Positions 28,417 to 36,954 of a stretch of DNA of 64,000 nucleotides are shown here, in pieces (the first letter of the stretch is position 1; each line of letters begins with the position of its first letter). A model generated the notes under the pieces. It was not told the origin of the DNA and made no database searches. It worked only from the letters and a program-made list of their open reading frames with translations. Both the position numbers and the translations under genes were made by a program. The stretch is from Clavibacter michiganensis (GTDB taxonomy: Bacteria; Actinomycetota; Actinomycetes; Actinomycetales; Microbacteriaceae), in the NCBI RefSeq assembly GCF_021216655.1, contig NZ_CP080437.1:1240001-1304000 (forward strand), in the 5' to 3' direction.

Positions 28417-28690
28417 GGACTGCTCCTATTCGTGTCTTCGGGTGGCCCGGCTGCTCTCGGGGAGCCGCTCGGATTCGAGACGAGGAGGGTTCTTCACCAG
28501 GGTGCGACGGATCCGTCGTACTCGGCAACACGCCCATGCCCGCGTGATGCGGGGCTCCCGACCTGCACGGTTCCCGGTGAGGGGCCCTTCGGACGGGGGA
28601 GCGAAATCGACCCGGTAACCTATGGAGGCGGTCAAGCGCGGGTGGGAGATCAATCCTCTTTCGAACCGGGACTGTGACAGCCCCGGAGCC
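28417..28690 (-). promoter_or_regulatory. Long structured leader of infC-rpmI-rplT
   Basis: About 275 transcribed bases before the infC start. A stem with arms CCGGGGCTG and CAGTCCCGG (loop TCA, plus positions 28666-28686) lies at the very 5' end, and a GACGGATCCGTC palindrome and a GCCC/GGGC hairpin follow. Such leaders often carry feedback control by L20 or IF3. I do not recognise a named leader class and the fold is unproven. Confidence 0.5.
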
Positions 28691-28697
28691 GTCTACA

Positions 28698-28703
28698 AGC
28701 ATA
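28698..28703 (-). promoter_or_regulatory. Extended -10 promoter of infC-rpmI-rplT
   Basis: TGC-TATGCT, an extended -10, predicting a start near 28691. The -35 region is poor. Confidence 0.4.
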
Positions 28704-28795
28704 GCAGACGCCGGCCCTGCCCCGGAAGGGCGGCCACGACGAGCTCCCGCCGCCTCCGCCGCCATCCGGCACCGCCACCCAGCACGAGGACAGAC

Positions 28796-29281
28796 ATGAC
28801 CGACCAGGCCCAGCCCGACCCCGCGACGACCTCACCCGCCGACCCCGCGTCCGCCGGTCCGACCGACGCCCACGTGCACCGCTTCGAGGAGCCCGCCGCG
28901 ACCGGCGACGGCACCTCGGCCGCGGGCGTCGCGGACGACGACACCGCGGACTTCGTCGCCGACCAGTACGCGCGCGACATCGCGGAGGTCTCCGCCGTCG
29001 AGGTCATCACGACCACGGCCGTCCACCTCATGAGCGCCGCCGCCGTGAAGTGCGGGCTCGCCGACGACCCCGCCACACAGACCGACCTCGCCGAGGCGCG
29101 GAAGCTCATCATCTCGCTCGCGGGCCTCGTGACCGCCGCCTCCCCGGAGCTCGGCGACCAGCACGCGCGCAGCCTCCGCGACGGCCTGCGCTCCCTGCAG
29201 CTCGCCTTCCGCGAGGCCTCGCCGTACCCCGACGCCGTCGGCAAGGGACCGGGCGAGAAGTACACCGGCCCCGTCTCCTAG
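28796..29281 (+). CDS. DUF1844 family protein
   Basis: A 161-residue protein. Residues 1-60 are acidic, Pro/Ala/Thr-rich and probably disordered. Residues 70-150 form the DUF1844 domain (SAVEVITTTAVHLMSAAAVKCGL, then AEARKLIISLAGLVTAA), two to three amphipathic helices. No enzymatic motif is seen. It is divergent from infC, as in other actinobacteria, which hints at a link with translation but no function is established. GAGGA precedes the ATG; upstream in-frame sequence was rejected. Confidence 0.8.
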   Translation: MTDQAQPDPATTSPADPASAGPTDAHVHRFEEPAATGDGTSAAGVADDDTADFVADQYARDIAEVSAVEVITTTAVHLMSAAAVKCGLADDPATQTDLAEARKLIISLAGLVTAASPELGDQHARSLRDGLRSLQLAFREASPYPDAVGKGPGEKYTGPVS

Positions 29282-29297
29282 GCCAGCCGCCCGCCGG

Positions 29298-29314
29298 GGC
29301 GCGCGAGCCGCGCC
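29298..29314. terminator. Hairpin between convergent DUF1844 and sseB-like genes
   Basis: Arms GGCGCG and CGCGCC around a five-base loop in a 39-base gap between two converging genes; likely used from both sides. Confidence 0.45.
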
Positions 29315-29320
29315 ACCACG

Positions 29321-30088
29321 TCAGCGCGCGGACGTGATCCGGAGCCCCATGCTGTCGACGCGGTCGGCGAGCACCGCGCTCCGGGACCACTCCCCCTGCA
29401 GCCGCGCGAGCAGCGCGTCGAGCGCCGGCCGGTCGAGTCCGTCGACGAGCTCCAGCGCGATCATCAGCTCCGGCCCCTCGAGGCGTGCACGCGGATCGCC
29501 CGGCGCCGTGCTCACGGACACGACCGCCGGTTCCTCGACGACGCTCGCCTCCAGCGCCGCGACCACATCCGGATCCTCGGGGCTCGGGATCCACGGCAGC
29601 GACCGCGCGACCGCCCACACCGCCGGCCGCCGCAGGACGAACTCGGTGTCGGACATCGGATCGACGACCACGAGGTCGGTCTCCTCGCTCGCTGCGGCCA
29701 GCGCCACGCGGACGGCGTCCGCGGGGACGGGACGCGCGGCGGGATTCCACCTCCCCATCGCGGCGACGGACGTGAAGACCGGCATCACGGTGCGCCCGTC
29801 GGGCCCGGCCACCGTGATGATCGAGAGCTCGGCGCTCTTGTCCGCCTTCAGGCCGTGCACGCCCTCGCCCCCCTCGCCGAGGCGGGCGACCAGCGGGATC
29901 AGCAGGCGCGCATCGCGGAGCGCGTCCACGACCGCGGCCTGCCCGACCTCGCCGCGACCGTGCCGCGCGAGCGCGGCCGCGACGGCGGGGGGCGCAGATC
30001 CGTCGTCGTCCGGGAACGGGGTGGGCTCGAACGACCGGCCCGCCCAGGGGGTCCCGGCCGAGTCGGCGTGCGGAGAGGATCCCGTCAT
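29321..30088 (-). CDS. SseB-like protein
   Basis: A 255-residue protein with an SseB N-terminal-type domain: [12 protein letters not shown] near residue 60, a strand [16 protein letters not shown], and a C-terminal region with [17 protein letters not shown]. SseB domains bind protein partners in other systems, but no function is established here. The start overlaps the priA stop (ATGA), so it is the last gene of the hisB-hisH-priA transcript. Confidence 0.75.
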   Translation of the reverse strand: MTGSSPHADSAGTPWAGRSFEPTPFPDDDGSAPPAVAAALARHGRGEVGQAAVVDALRDARLLIPLVARLGEGGEGVHGLKADKSAELSIITVAGPDGRTVMPVFTSVAAMGRWNPAARPVPADAVRVALAAASEETDLVVVDPMSDTEFVLRRPAVWAVARSLPWIPSPEDPDVVAALEASVVEEPAVVSVSTAPGDPRARLEGPELMIALELVDGLDRPALDALLARLQGEWSRSAVLADRVDSMGLRITSAR

Positions 30089-30834
30089 CGCTCCCCGGCG
30101 ACGTCGAGCGCCTCCCCGAGCGTGAACGCGCCCGCGTAGAGGGCCTTGCCGACGATGGCGCCCTCCAGACCCAGCGGCACGAGCTCGCGGAGAGCCTGGA
30201 TGTCGTCGAGGCTCGAGACGCCACCCGAGGCGACGACCGGACGCTCGGTGCGCTCGAGCACATCCCGGAGCAGCTGCAGGTTCGGGCCCTGCAGCGTGCC
30301 GTCCTTCGTGACGTCGGTGACGACGTAGCGCGCGCACCCGGCGTCCTCGAGGCGCTCGAGGACCTCCCAGATGTCGCCCCCGTCCTGCGTCCAACCGCGA
30401 GCGGAGAGGGTGCGGCCGCGGACGTCGAGCCCGACCGCCACGGCCTCGCCGTGCTGGGCGATGACGCTGGCGGCCCACTCGGGGTTCTCCAGCGCGGCGG
30501 TGCCGAGGTTGATGCGCGTCGCGCCGCTCTCGAGCGCCACGTCGAGCGAGCGATCGTCCCGGATCCCGCCGGACAGCTCGATCTGCACGCCGTCGATGGC
30601 GCGGATCACGCGGGAGATCACCGACAGGTTGTCCCCGCGCCCGAACGCGGCGTCGAGGTCGACGAGGTGCAGCCACTCGGCGCCCTGCTCGGCCCAGTCG
30701 CGGGCGGCGTCGACGGGGTCGCCGTAGCCGGTCTCGGTGCCGGCCGCTCCCTGCGTGAGGCGGACGGCCTGCCCTCCCGCCACGTCGACGGCGGGCAGCA
30801 GGGTCAGGCGGGGGGTGCTGGTGAACTCGCTCAT
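30085..30834 (-). CDS. priA: Phosphoribosyl isomerase PriA (HisA/TrpF type)
   Basis: Isomerises ProFAR in histidine synthesis and, in many actinobacteria, also PRA in tryptophan synthesis. The beta/alpha-barrel is intact: [10 protein letters not shown] with catalytic Asp17, ELSGGIRDD, and [15 protein letters not shown] with the second Asp. Length is 249 residues from ATG 30834, chosen because GGAAGG precedes it; an in-frame ATG four codons upstream overlaps that site. Dual activity is expected from family knowledge but not shown by the sequence. Confidence 0.9.
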   Translation of the reverse strand: MSEFTSTPRLTLLPAVDVAGGQAVRLTQGAAGTETGYGDPVDAARDWAEQGAEWLHLVDLDAAFGRGDNLSVISRVIRAIDGVQIELSGGIRDDRSLDVALESGATRINLGTAALENPEWAASVIAQHGEAVAVGLDVRGRTLSARGWTQDGGDIWEVLERLEDAGCARYVVTDVTKDGTLQGPNLQLLRDVLERTERPVVASGGVSSLDDIQALRELVPLGLEGAIVGKALYAGAFTLGEALDVAGER

Positions 30835-30897
30835 GGGGCCTTCCATCGATGGGGCTCGGGCATGCGGGATGCCGCACAGGGCGGCGGGTGGGATGCG

Positions 30898-31539
30898 TCA
30901 GGCGGCGCGGAGAGTGCCGAGCCAGTTCGCGAGCAGCCGGATCCCGGCCGCGCCCGACTTCTCGGGGTGGAACTGCGTGGCGGAGAGCGGGCCGTTCTCG
31001 ACGGCGGCGACGAACCGCTCTCCGTGCGTGGCCCAGGTGACGCGGGGCGCGGGCAGCGGCGGGAGCGGGTCGATACCCCACGTGCGCGCGGCGTACGAGT
31101 GCACGAAGTAGAAACGCTCCTCCTCGAGGCCCGCGAACAGCGCCGACCCCTCGGGCACGTCGACCGTGTTCCAGCCCATGTGCGGGAGCACGTCCGACTC
31201 GATCCGGTCGACCGTGCCGGGCCACTCCCCCAGGCCGGCCACGTCGACGTCGCGCTCGACGCCGCGGTCGAACATGACCTGCATGCCGACGCAGATGCCC
31301 AGCACCGGGCGGCCGCCCGCCAGACGACGGTCGACGACGCGGTCGCCGCCGGCCGCACGCAGCGCGGTCATCACGGCGGAGAACGCCCCGACCCCGGGGA
31401 CGAGGAGGCCGTCGGCCTCGTGCGCCCTCTTCGGGTCGCCCGTCAGCTCGACATCGGCGCCGGCCAGCTCGAGCGCCTTGACGGCGGAGTGGACGTTGCC
31501 GCTCCCGTAGTCGAGGACGACGACGGAGGGCCGCGTCAC
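30898..31539 (-). CDS. hisH: Imidazole glycerol phosphate synthase glutaminase subunit
   Basis: Class I glutamine amidotransferase that feeds ammonia to HisF. The triad is visible: Cys83 in GICVGMQ and the His/Glu pair in FHPEKS near residue 192. Length is 213 residues. The GTG start overlaps the hisB stop by four bases. Its partner gene hisF is not in this window. Confidence 0.95.
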   Translation of the reverse strand: MTRPSVVVLDYGSGNVHSAVKALELAGADVELTGDPKRAHEADGLLVPGVGAFSAVMTALRAAGGDRVVDRRLAGGRPVLGICVGMQVMFDRGVERDVDVAGLGEWPGTVDRIESDVLPHMGWNTVDVPEGSALFAGLEEERFYFVHSYAARTWGIDPLPPLPAPRVTWATHGERFVAAVENGPLSATQFHPEKSGAAGIRLLANWLGTLRAA

Positions 31540-32144
31540 AGCGCGCCCTTCGTGGACGGGATGCCGGACACCCGCGGGTCGAGCTCCTTCGCCTGACGGA
31601 AGGCGCGCGCGAAGGACTTGAACTCGGCCTCCGCGATGTGGTGCGGGTCGCGTCCGCCGAGCACGGTGACGTGCACGGTGAGGCCCGCGTGGAAGGTGAT
31701 GGCCTCGAACACGTGGCGGACCATGGATCCGGTGAAGTGGCCGCCGATGAGGTGCATCTCGAAGCCGGCGGGCTCGCCCGAGTGCACGAGGAACGGACGG
31801 CCCGAGATGTCGACGACCGACTGCACCAGGGCCTCGTCGAGCGGCACGAGCGCGTCGCCGAAGCGGGCGATGCCGGACTTGTCGCCGAGCGCCTCGCGGA
31901 TGGCCTGCCCGAGGACGATCCCGACGTCCTCCACGGTGTGGTGCACGTCGATGTGCGTGTCGCCCGTGGCGGTGACCCTGAGGTCGGTGAGGGAATGCTT
32001 CGCGAACGCGGTGAGCATGTGGTCGTAGAACGGCACCGACGTGCTGATCTCGGAGGCGCCGGTGCCGTCGAGGTCGAGCTGGAGGTCGATGGTGGACTCG
32101 CTGGTCTGCCGCGTGACGTGCGCGGTGCGCGCGAGGGTGCTCAT
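31536..32144 (-). CDS. hisB: Imidazoleglycerol-phosphate dehydratase
   Basis: Mn-dependent histidine-pathway dehydratase, 202 residues, monofunctional (no phosphatase domain). The metal-binding motifs HHTVEDVGI and the second HH-containing strand [16 protein letters not shown] are present. ATG 32144 is chosen because TAGCAT lies seven bases upstream; an ATG three codons earlier overlaps that hexamer. A strong terminator just upstream isolates it from the LysM gene. hisD and hisC, common upstream partners, are absent. Confidence 0.94.
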
Positions 32145-32151
32145 GGGCTCC

Positions 32152-32157
32152 ATGCTA
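32152..32157 (-). promoter_or_regulatory. -10 element of the hisB operon (leaderless)
   Basis: TAGCAT seven bases before the hisB ATG. A weak GGAG lies within the seven bases, too close to act as a normal ribosome-binding site. Confidence 0.4.
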
Positions 32158-32176
32158 CCGATCGGTTCCCCTCCAC

Positions 32177-32212
32177 CCGCCGCGCTCCCGGCCGCCACCG
32201 GGAGCGCGGCGG
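32177..32212 (-). terminator. Terminator of the LysM gene
   Basis: Perfect 15-base arms CCGCCGCGCTCCCGG and CCGGGAGCGCGGCGG with a six-base loop, between the LysM gene and the hisB promoter. Confidence 0.7.
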
Positions 32213-32256
32213 CGGACCGCTGTGCGTGCGACGCCCCATGCGGCGTCGCCCGAGGA

Positions 32257-32655
32257 TCAGTGCGCGTACTCGGTGGGGACGGCGAGCTGCTGGCCCGCCG
32301 CGACGTCCGACGACGGCAGGCGGTTGAGGTCGACGACCGACGCGATGACGTCGCGCGGGTCGGCCGACGGCGCGATCTCCTCGGCGAGGTCCCACAGGGA
32401 CTGGCCACTGGAGACGGTGACGTACTCGAACGTGGTGCCCGCCGCGTCCTTCGACGCGACGGCCGCGCCGCCGTTGAGCGCCACGAGACCGGCTCCGAGC
32501 GCGAGAGGGGCGGCGACCAGCGCGGTGAGGACGAGGCGTCCGCGGCGCGTGATGCGCAGGCGCGTGCGGGGCGCGACGGCGGCCTCCGCGATGGGCGCGA
32601 AGGACGGGCCGGCGGGGGTGGTGGCTGCGGGGATGGTGGTGGCTGCGGTGTTCAT
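32257..32655 (-). CDS. SOS-controlled LysM-domain membrane protein (division inhibitor-like)
   Basis: A 132-residue protein with a Thr/Pro-rich N-terminus, one membrane helix (about residues 39-62: [20 protein letters not shown]) and a C-terminal LysM domain ([20 protein letters not shown]...[19 protein letters not shown]), placing LysM outside the membrane near peptidoglycan. It is divergent from lexA with an SOS box on its promoter. This matches the arrangement of YneA in Bacillus and Rv2719c in mycobacteria, DNA-damage-induced proteins that stop division. Function by analogy, not demonstrated. GAGAGGT precedes the ATG. Confidence 0.82.
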
Positions 32656-32788
32656 GGTGACCTCTCGTGCGAGACGGTGGGGCGTCGATACGACGCACCC
32701 GGCGGTGCAGTGCGGTGTGGCATGCGATGCGGGTCCGGCAGCTCGCACCCGGCTCTCGGCCGGGAGAGCCGGATGCGAAGCTGTGTTC

Positions 32789-32819
32789 CGAACATACATT
32801 CGAAACCAGCCCTCCGCAA
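32789..32819 (-). promoter_or_regulatory. SOS box and promoter of the LysM gene
   Basis: CGAAC-ATAC-ATTCG (32789-32802) matches the CGAAC-N4-GTTCG LexA box with one mismatch. It overlaps the -10 TATGTT (32791-32796); a -35 TTGCGG (32814-32819) lies 17 bases upstream. LexA bound here would block the promoter. Confidence 0.75.
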
Positions 32820-32861
32820 GCCCTCATCACCTAGATCCCGTCGCCACGCCCACGACACGCT

Positions 32862-32901
32862 CGAACAGGTGTTTGCCCGGGGTGCCTCGGCTGGATACAG
32901 T
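32862..32901 (+). promoter_or_regulatory. SOS box and promoter of lexA
   Basis: CGAAC-AGGT-GTTTG (32862-32875) matches the LexA box with one mismatch and overlaps the -35 TTGCCC (32873-32878). The -10 TACAGT (32896-32901) is 17 bases downstream, giving a leader of roughly 110 bases. Predicts autorepression of lexA. Confidence 0.7.
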
Positions 32902-33016
32902 TTCGAGTGCCTGGTGTCCATTGCATCGGGCACCACCGACATCGCCCCCGCGAGCGCGTCGGCCCGCCGGGTCGACCGTGCCGCGGAGGCGTCGGCGACG
33001 AGAGGCGGGCCGTGGC

Positions 33017-33697
33017 ATGACGGACGAGCGAGCGGCGGGAGGCGGCGCGACGAGGCGTCGCAAGAGCCTCAGCGACAAGCAGATCTCGATCCTGGAGTTC
33101 ATCCAGCGCACCATCGCCGGCCAGGGCTACCCGCCGAGCATGCGCGAGATCGGCGACGCCGTCGGCCTCGCATCGCTCTCCAGCGTCACGCACCAGCTCA
33201 ACCAGCTCGAGCTCTCCGGCTACCTCCGACGCGACCCGAACCGGCCGCGCGCCCTCGAGGTGCTCATCGACCTGCCCGGCAGCGGCGCGGCGGAGAGCGG
33301 CGAGCCGTCGACCCCGGTGGGAGACGCCGCCATGGTGCCCATGGTCGGCCGCATCGCCGCCGGCATCCCCATCACCGCGGAGCAGATGGTCGAGGAGGTC
33401 TTCCCCCTCCCCCGCCAGCTCGTCGGCAAGGGCGACCTGTTCATGCTGCGGGTCGTCGGCGACTCGATGATCGACGCGGCCATCTGCGACGGCGACTGGG
33501 TCGTGGTCCGCCAGCAGAAGACCGCGGAGAACGGCGACATCGTCGCGGCCATGCTCGACGACGAGGCCACGGTGAAGGTGTTCCGCCAGCGCGACGGCCA
33601 CACCTGGCTGCTCCCCCGCAACAGCGCGTTCGAGCCCATCCTCGGCGACTTCGCCGAGGTCGTCGGCAAGGTCGTCGCGGTCATGCGCTCCGTCTGA
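33017..33697 (+). CDS. lexA: SOS repressor LexA
   Basis: Represses DNA-damage genes and cleaves itself when RecA filaments form. The 226-residue protein has an N-terminal winged helix (about 20-85, [20 protein letters not shown]), the cleavage site Ala115-Gly116 in GRIAAGIPI, catalytic Ser150 in VGDSM and Lys187 in EATVKVF. All residues needed for self-cleavage are present. SOS boxes lie in the shared promoter region with the LysM gene and at recA. Confidence 0.97.
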
Positions 33698-33713
33698 TCC
33701 CCGAGCACGGCGT

Positions 33714-33753
33714 ACGAGAGCGGCCGGTCCCCGAGGGGGCCGGCCGCTCTCGT
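33714..33753. terminator. Bidirectional terminator between lexA and hflX
   Basis: Perfect 14-base arms ACGAGAGCGGCCGG and CCGGCCGCTCTCGT around a 12-base loop, between convergent genes. Confidence 0.75.
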
Positions 33754-33782
33754 GCGTGCGGTGGGCGGTGGTGCGGCGCGGA

Positions 33783-35348
33783 TCAGACCGCAGGGACCAC
33801 CGAGTACGCCTGGACCTGCGCCTGCTGCTCGGCGGTCACGAGCGCGCGCACGCGCGTGCCCTCCTCGACGTAGGCGGTCTCGAGGACCTTCGCCCCGTCG
33901 TGGAGCATCGCGACGATCTCGCCGTGCTCGAAGGGCACCAGGAGGTCCACCTCGATGGTCGGCTGCGGCAGCAGCTCTGCGATCCGGCGACGCAGCTCCT
34001 CGACCCCCTCGCCCGTGCGGGCCGAGACGAAGACGCCCTGGGGCGCGAGGCCGCGCAGGACGACGCGGTCGCCGTCGGAGGCGAGGTCGCTCTTGTTGAA
34101 CACCACGATCTCCGGGATGGACGAGGCGTCCACCTCCGCGATGACCTCGTGCACGGTCGCGAGCTGCGCCGCGGGATCCGGGTGCGACGCGTCGACCACG
34201 TGCACGAGCACATCCGAGTCGGCGAGCTCCTCCAGCGTCGAGCGGAAGGCCTCGACGAGCTGGTGCGGCAGGTTGCGCACGAAGCCGACGGTGTCGGCCA
34301 GCGTGTAGAGCTGGCCCTGGTCCGTCTCGGTCTTGCGCACGGTCGCGTCCAGGGTCGCGAAGAGCGCGTTCTCGACGAGCACGCCGGCCTTCGTGACGCG
34401 GTTGAGCAGCGACGACTTCCCGGCGTTCGTGTACCCGACGATCGCGACCGAGGGCACCGAGTTCCGGTCGCGGTTGGCGCGCTTCGTGTCGCGGGCGGGC
34501 TTCATCGCGGCGATCTGCTTGCGGAGGCGCGCCATGCGCGTGTTGATGCGCCGGCGGTCGAGCTCGATCTTGGTCTCACCCGGACCGCGCGATCCCATGC
34601 CGGCGCCCGCGCCGCCGACCTGGCCACCTGCCTGGCGCGACATCGAGTCGCCCCACCCGCGGAGGCGCGGGAGGAGGTACTGCAGCTGCGCGAGCTCCAC
34701 CTGAGCCTTGCCCTCGCGGCTCTTGGCGTGCTGGCTGAAGATGTCGAGGATCACGGCGGTGCGGTCGATGACCTTCACCTTCACCACGTCCTCGAGGGCG
34801 CGCCGCTGGCTCGGGGCGAGCTCGGTGTCCGCGATGACGGTGTCCGCGCCGACCGCCGCCACGAGCGCGCGCAGCTCCTCGGCCTTGCCGCGACCGAAGT
34901 AGGTGCTGGGATCCGGCGTGGGACGCCGCTGGAGCAGGCCGTCGAGCACGACGGCGCCCGCGGTCTCCGCGAGGGCCGCGAGCTCGCGCATGCTGTTCTC
35001 GGCGTCGTCGACGGATCCCTGCGAGTACACGCCGATGAGCACGACGTTCTCGAGCCGCAGCTGCCGGTACTCGACCTCCGTGACGTCCTCGAGCTCGGTC
35101 GAGAGGCCGGGGACCCGGCGCAGCGCCTGGCGGTCGGCGCGCTCGCTCTGGTCGCCGTCCGATCCCTGCTCGGTGTCGGGGTTGGCGGACAGGGCCTGCG
35201 CGCCGGACCCCCGGAAGAGCGCGTAGCCGGCCGACCGGTTCTCCGCTCGGCCGAGGACGCGCGCGACGACGTCGTCCCGGTCGGTGTTCTCGGTGGACGT
35301 CGTCGTCGTGTCCGCGGGCTCGTGGTCGTGCTCGTCGTGCGTTGTCAT
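33783..35348 (-). CDS. hflX: Ribosome-associated GTPase HflX
   Basis: GTPase that splits stalled or stressed 70S ribosomes in other bacteria. The 521-residue protein has an acidic, Thr-rich N-terminal extension (1-30), the HflX N-domain with the GRGKAEEL segment (about 152-159), a Gly-rich linker (GGQVGGAGAGMGSRGPGE), then the G domain: G1 GYTNAGKSS at 305-313, G3 DTVGF, G4 NKSD. TACGAT lies eight bases before the ATG, and its start codon is only 40 bases from the divergent methyltransferase gene. Confidence 0.95.
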   Translation of the reverse strand: MTTHDEHDHEPADTTTTSTENTDRDDVVARVLGRAENRSAGYALFRGSGAQALSANPDTEQGSDGDQSERADRQALRRVPGLSTELEDVTEVEYRQLRLENVVLIGVYSQGSVDDAENSMRELAALAETAGAVVLDGLLQRRPTPDPSTYFGRGKAEELRALVAAVGADTVIADTELAPSQRRALEDVVKVKVIDRTAVILDIFSQHAKSREGKAQVELAQLQYLLPRLRGWGDSMSRQAGGQVGGAGAGMGSRGPGETKIELDRRRINTRMARLRKQIAAMKPARDTKRANRDRNSVPSVAIVGYTNAGKSSLLNRVTKAGVLVENALFATLDATVRKTETDQGQLYTLADTVGFVRNLPHQLVEAFRSTLEELADSDVLVHVVDASHPDPAAQLATVHEVIAEVDASSIPEIVVFNKSDLASDGDRVVLRGLAPQGVFVSARTGEGVEELRRRIAELLPQPTIEVDLLVPFEHGEIVAMLHDGAKVLETAYVEEGTRVRALVTAEQQAQVQAYSVVPAV

Positions 35349-35356
35349 GTGCTCCC

Positions 35357-35382
35357 ATCGTAGCGCGGGCGTCCGGTATCGT
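35357..35382. promoter_or_regulatory. Back-to-back -10 elements of hflX and the methyltransferase
   Basis: TACGAT (minus, 35357-35362) and TATCGT (plus, 35377-35382) serve divergent genes whose start codons are 40 bases apart. Each -35 region must overlap the other gene's start, so the two promoters probably compete. Confidence 0.5.
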
Positions 35383-35388
35383 CCCGGT

Positions 35389-36015
35389 ATGGCCGACGCG
35401 CACTACTTCTCCCCGTCGCCGACCGGCCCCCTCCGCACGCGCACGATCACGGTCGAGCTCGGCGGACGCACGGTGGACGTCGAGACCGCCGGCGGCGTCT
35501 TCAGCCCCGAGCACGTCGACCAGGGCTCCCTGGTGCTGCTGCGCAACGTCCCGGAGCCCCCCGCCGAGGGGCATCTGCTGGACGTGGGCTGCGGCTGGGG
35601 TCCCGTCGCGTTGGATCTGGCGATGCGGTCGCCGGCGGCCACCGTCTGGGCTGTCGACGTGAACGAGCGGGCGCTCGCGCTGACGCGGGCGAACGCCCGG
35701 TCCCTCGGCCTCGAGAACCTCAACGCCGTGCTGCCCGATGACGTCCCCGTGGATCTCGAGTTCGCCGCCGTCTGGTCGAACCCGCCGATCCGCGTCGGCA
35801 AGGAGGCGCTGCACGGCATCCTGCTCGACTGGATGCCGCGGCTCTCCCCTGGCGCGGACGCCTGGCTCGTGGTGCAGCGGAACCTCGGATCCGACTCGCT
35901 GCAGCGCTGGCTGGTGGACACGCTGCCCGCGGGCCTGGAGACGACGCGTGCGGTGTCCGACAAGGGGTTCCGGGTGCTGCGGGTCCACCGCGCCGACAGC
36001 CGCTCGGACTCCTAG
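35389..36015 (+). CDS. Class I methyltransferase, RsmC/small-domain type
   Basis: A 208-residue SAM-dependent methylase. The SAM loop is LLDVGCGWGPVALDLA (about residues 62-77) with AVDVNERAL following, and the NPPIRVGK motif marks N-methylation of a base, as in rRNA guanine methylases of the RsmC group. The RsmC N-terminal pseudo-domain is absent, which is common in actinobacteria. Substrate not proved. TATCGT six bases before the ATG and no ribosome-binding site suggest leaderless translation. Confidence 0.82.
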   Translation: MADAHYFSPSPTGPLRTRTITVELGGRTVDVETAGGVFSPEHVDQGSLVLLRNVPEPPAEGHLLDVGCGWGPVALDLAMRSPAATVWAVDVNERALALTRANARSLGLENLNAVLPDDVPVDLEFAAVWSNPPIRVGKEALHGILLDWMPRLSPGADAWLVVQRNLGSDSLQRWLVDTLPAGLETTRAVSDKGFRVLRVHRADSRSDS

Positions 36016-36032
36016 GGCCGGGCATCCGCGTC

Positions 36033-36056
36033 AGGCGCCGGGCGAGCCCGACGCCT
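36033..36056. terminator. Hairpin between the methyltransferase gene and dapF
   Basis: Eleven-base arms AGGCGCCGGGC and GCCCGACGCCT, fully paired with one G-U on the minus-strand RNA, in a 48-base gap between convergent genes. Confidence 0.55.
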
Positions 36057-36063
36057 CACCGCA

Positions 36064-36942
36064 TCAGGCCAGCGCCACGACGCCGTCGAAGACCAGCTCG
36101 GCTGGTCCCGAGAGGCCCACGTGCTCGCCGTCCTCGGTCGGGAACATGCGCACGCCGAGCGCGCCGCCCGGCAGCTGGACGCGCCACTGGTGCGGTGCTG
36201 CGGCACCCGCCCAGTGCCGCGTCGCGAGGGCTGCCGCCGCGGCCCCGGTGCCGCAGCTCAGCGTCTCGCCGCTCCCGCGCTCGTGGACGCGCATGGTGAT
36301 GTGGCCCACCCCGTCGACGACGAGCGGATCCGCCGGCACCACCAGCTCGACGTTCGCGCCGGCGGCGGGCTCGGGATCCAGCTGCGGCACGAACGCGAGG
36401 TCGGCCTCCGCGAGCTCGTCCTCGCTCGGCAGCGCGACCACCACGTGCGGGTTGCCGACGTCGATGCCGAGGCCGGGACGCGCGACCTGGAGGTCCTTGG
36501 CGCGCACGAGCGGCTCGCCCCCCGCGAGCTCCCAGCGGCCGAGGTCGACCTGGAAGCCGGATCCGCTGCGCTGCACGTCGCGGACACCGGCGCGGGTGCC
36601 GATGGGGATCGTGCGCCCCGGGGGCAGCTCGATGAGGCCGTTCTCGATGAGGAAGAGCGTGAAGACGCGGATGCCGTTCCCGCACATCTCGGCGGGGCTG
36701 CCGTCGACGTTGCGGTAGTCCATGAACCACTCGGCGTCCGGATCCTCCTCGAGGGCGGCGCGGCCCTCGGGGATGCGGGTCGAGAGCACCGCGCGGATCG
36801 TCCCGTCGGCGCCGATGCCGAAGTGGCGGTCGCAGAGGGCCTGAACCTGCGTGTCGGTCAGGTCGATCTCGCCCGCGGGATCCGCGAACAGCACGAAGTC
36901 GTTGCCCGTGCCCTGGCCCTTGGTGAACTGCAGGTCTGCCAT
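36064..36942 (-). CDS. dapF: Diaminopimelate epimerase
   Basis: Converts LL- to meso-diaminopimelate for lysine and peptidoglycan. The two catalytic cysteines are Cys87 (MCGNGIR) and Cys230 ([10 protein letters not shown]). Length is 292 residues. TAGGCT six bases before the ATG overlaps the miaA stop codon, implying an own leaderless promoter inside the miaB-miaA transcript. Confidence 0.96.
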   Translation of the reverse strand: MADLQFTKGQGTGNDFVLFADPAGEIDLTDTQVQALCDRHFGIGADGTIRAVLSTRIPEGRAALEEDPDAEWFMDYRNVDGSPAEMCGNGIRVFTLFLIENGLIELPPGRTIPIGTRAGVRDVQRSGSGFQVDLGRWELAGGEPLVRAKDLQVARPGLGIDVGNPHVVVALPSEDELAEADLAFVPQLDPEPAAGANVELVVPADPLVVDGVGHITMRVHERGSGETLSCGTGAAAAALATRHWAGAAAPHQWRVQLPGGALGVRMFPTEDGEHVGLSGPAELVFDGVVALA

Positions 36943-36948
36943 CCCGCC

Positions 36949-36954
36949 AGCCTA
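36949..36954 (-). promoter_or_regulatory. -10 element of dapF (leaderless)
   Basis: TAGGCT, whose first three bases are the TAG stop codon of miaA, six bases before the dapF ATG. Confidence 0.45.

Noticed and set aside
28655..28675. GGTTCGAA, a T-loop-like motif, upstream of infC
   Set aside because: No acceptor, D or anticodon stems can be drawn around it; it is part of the infC leader hairpin.
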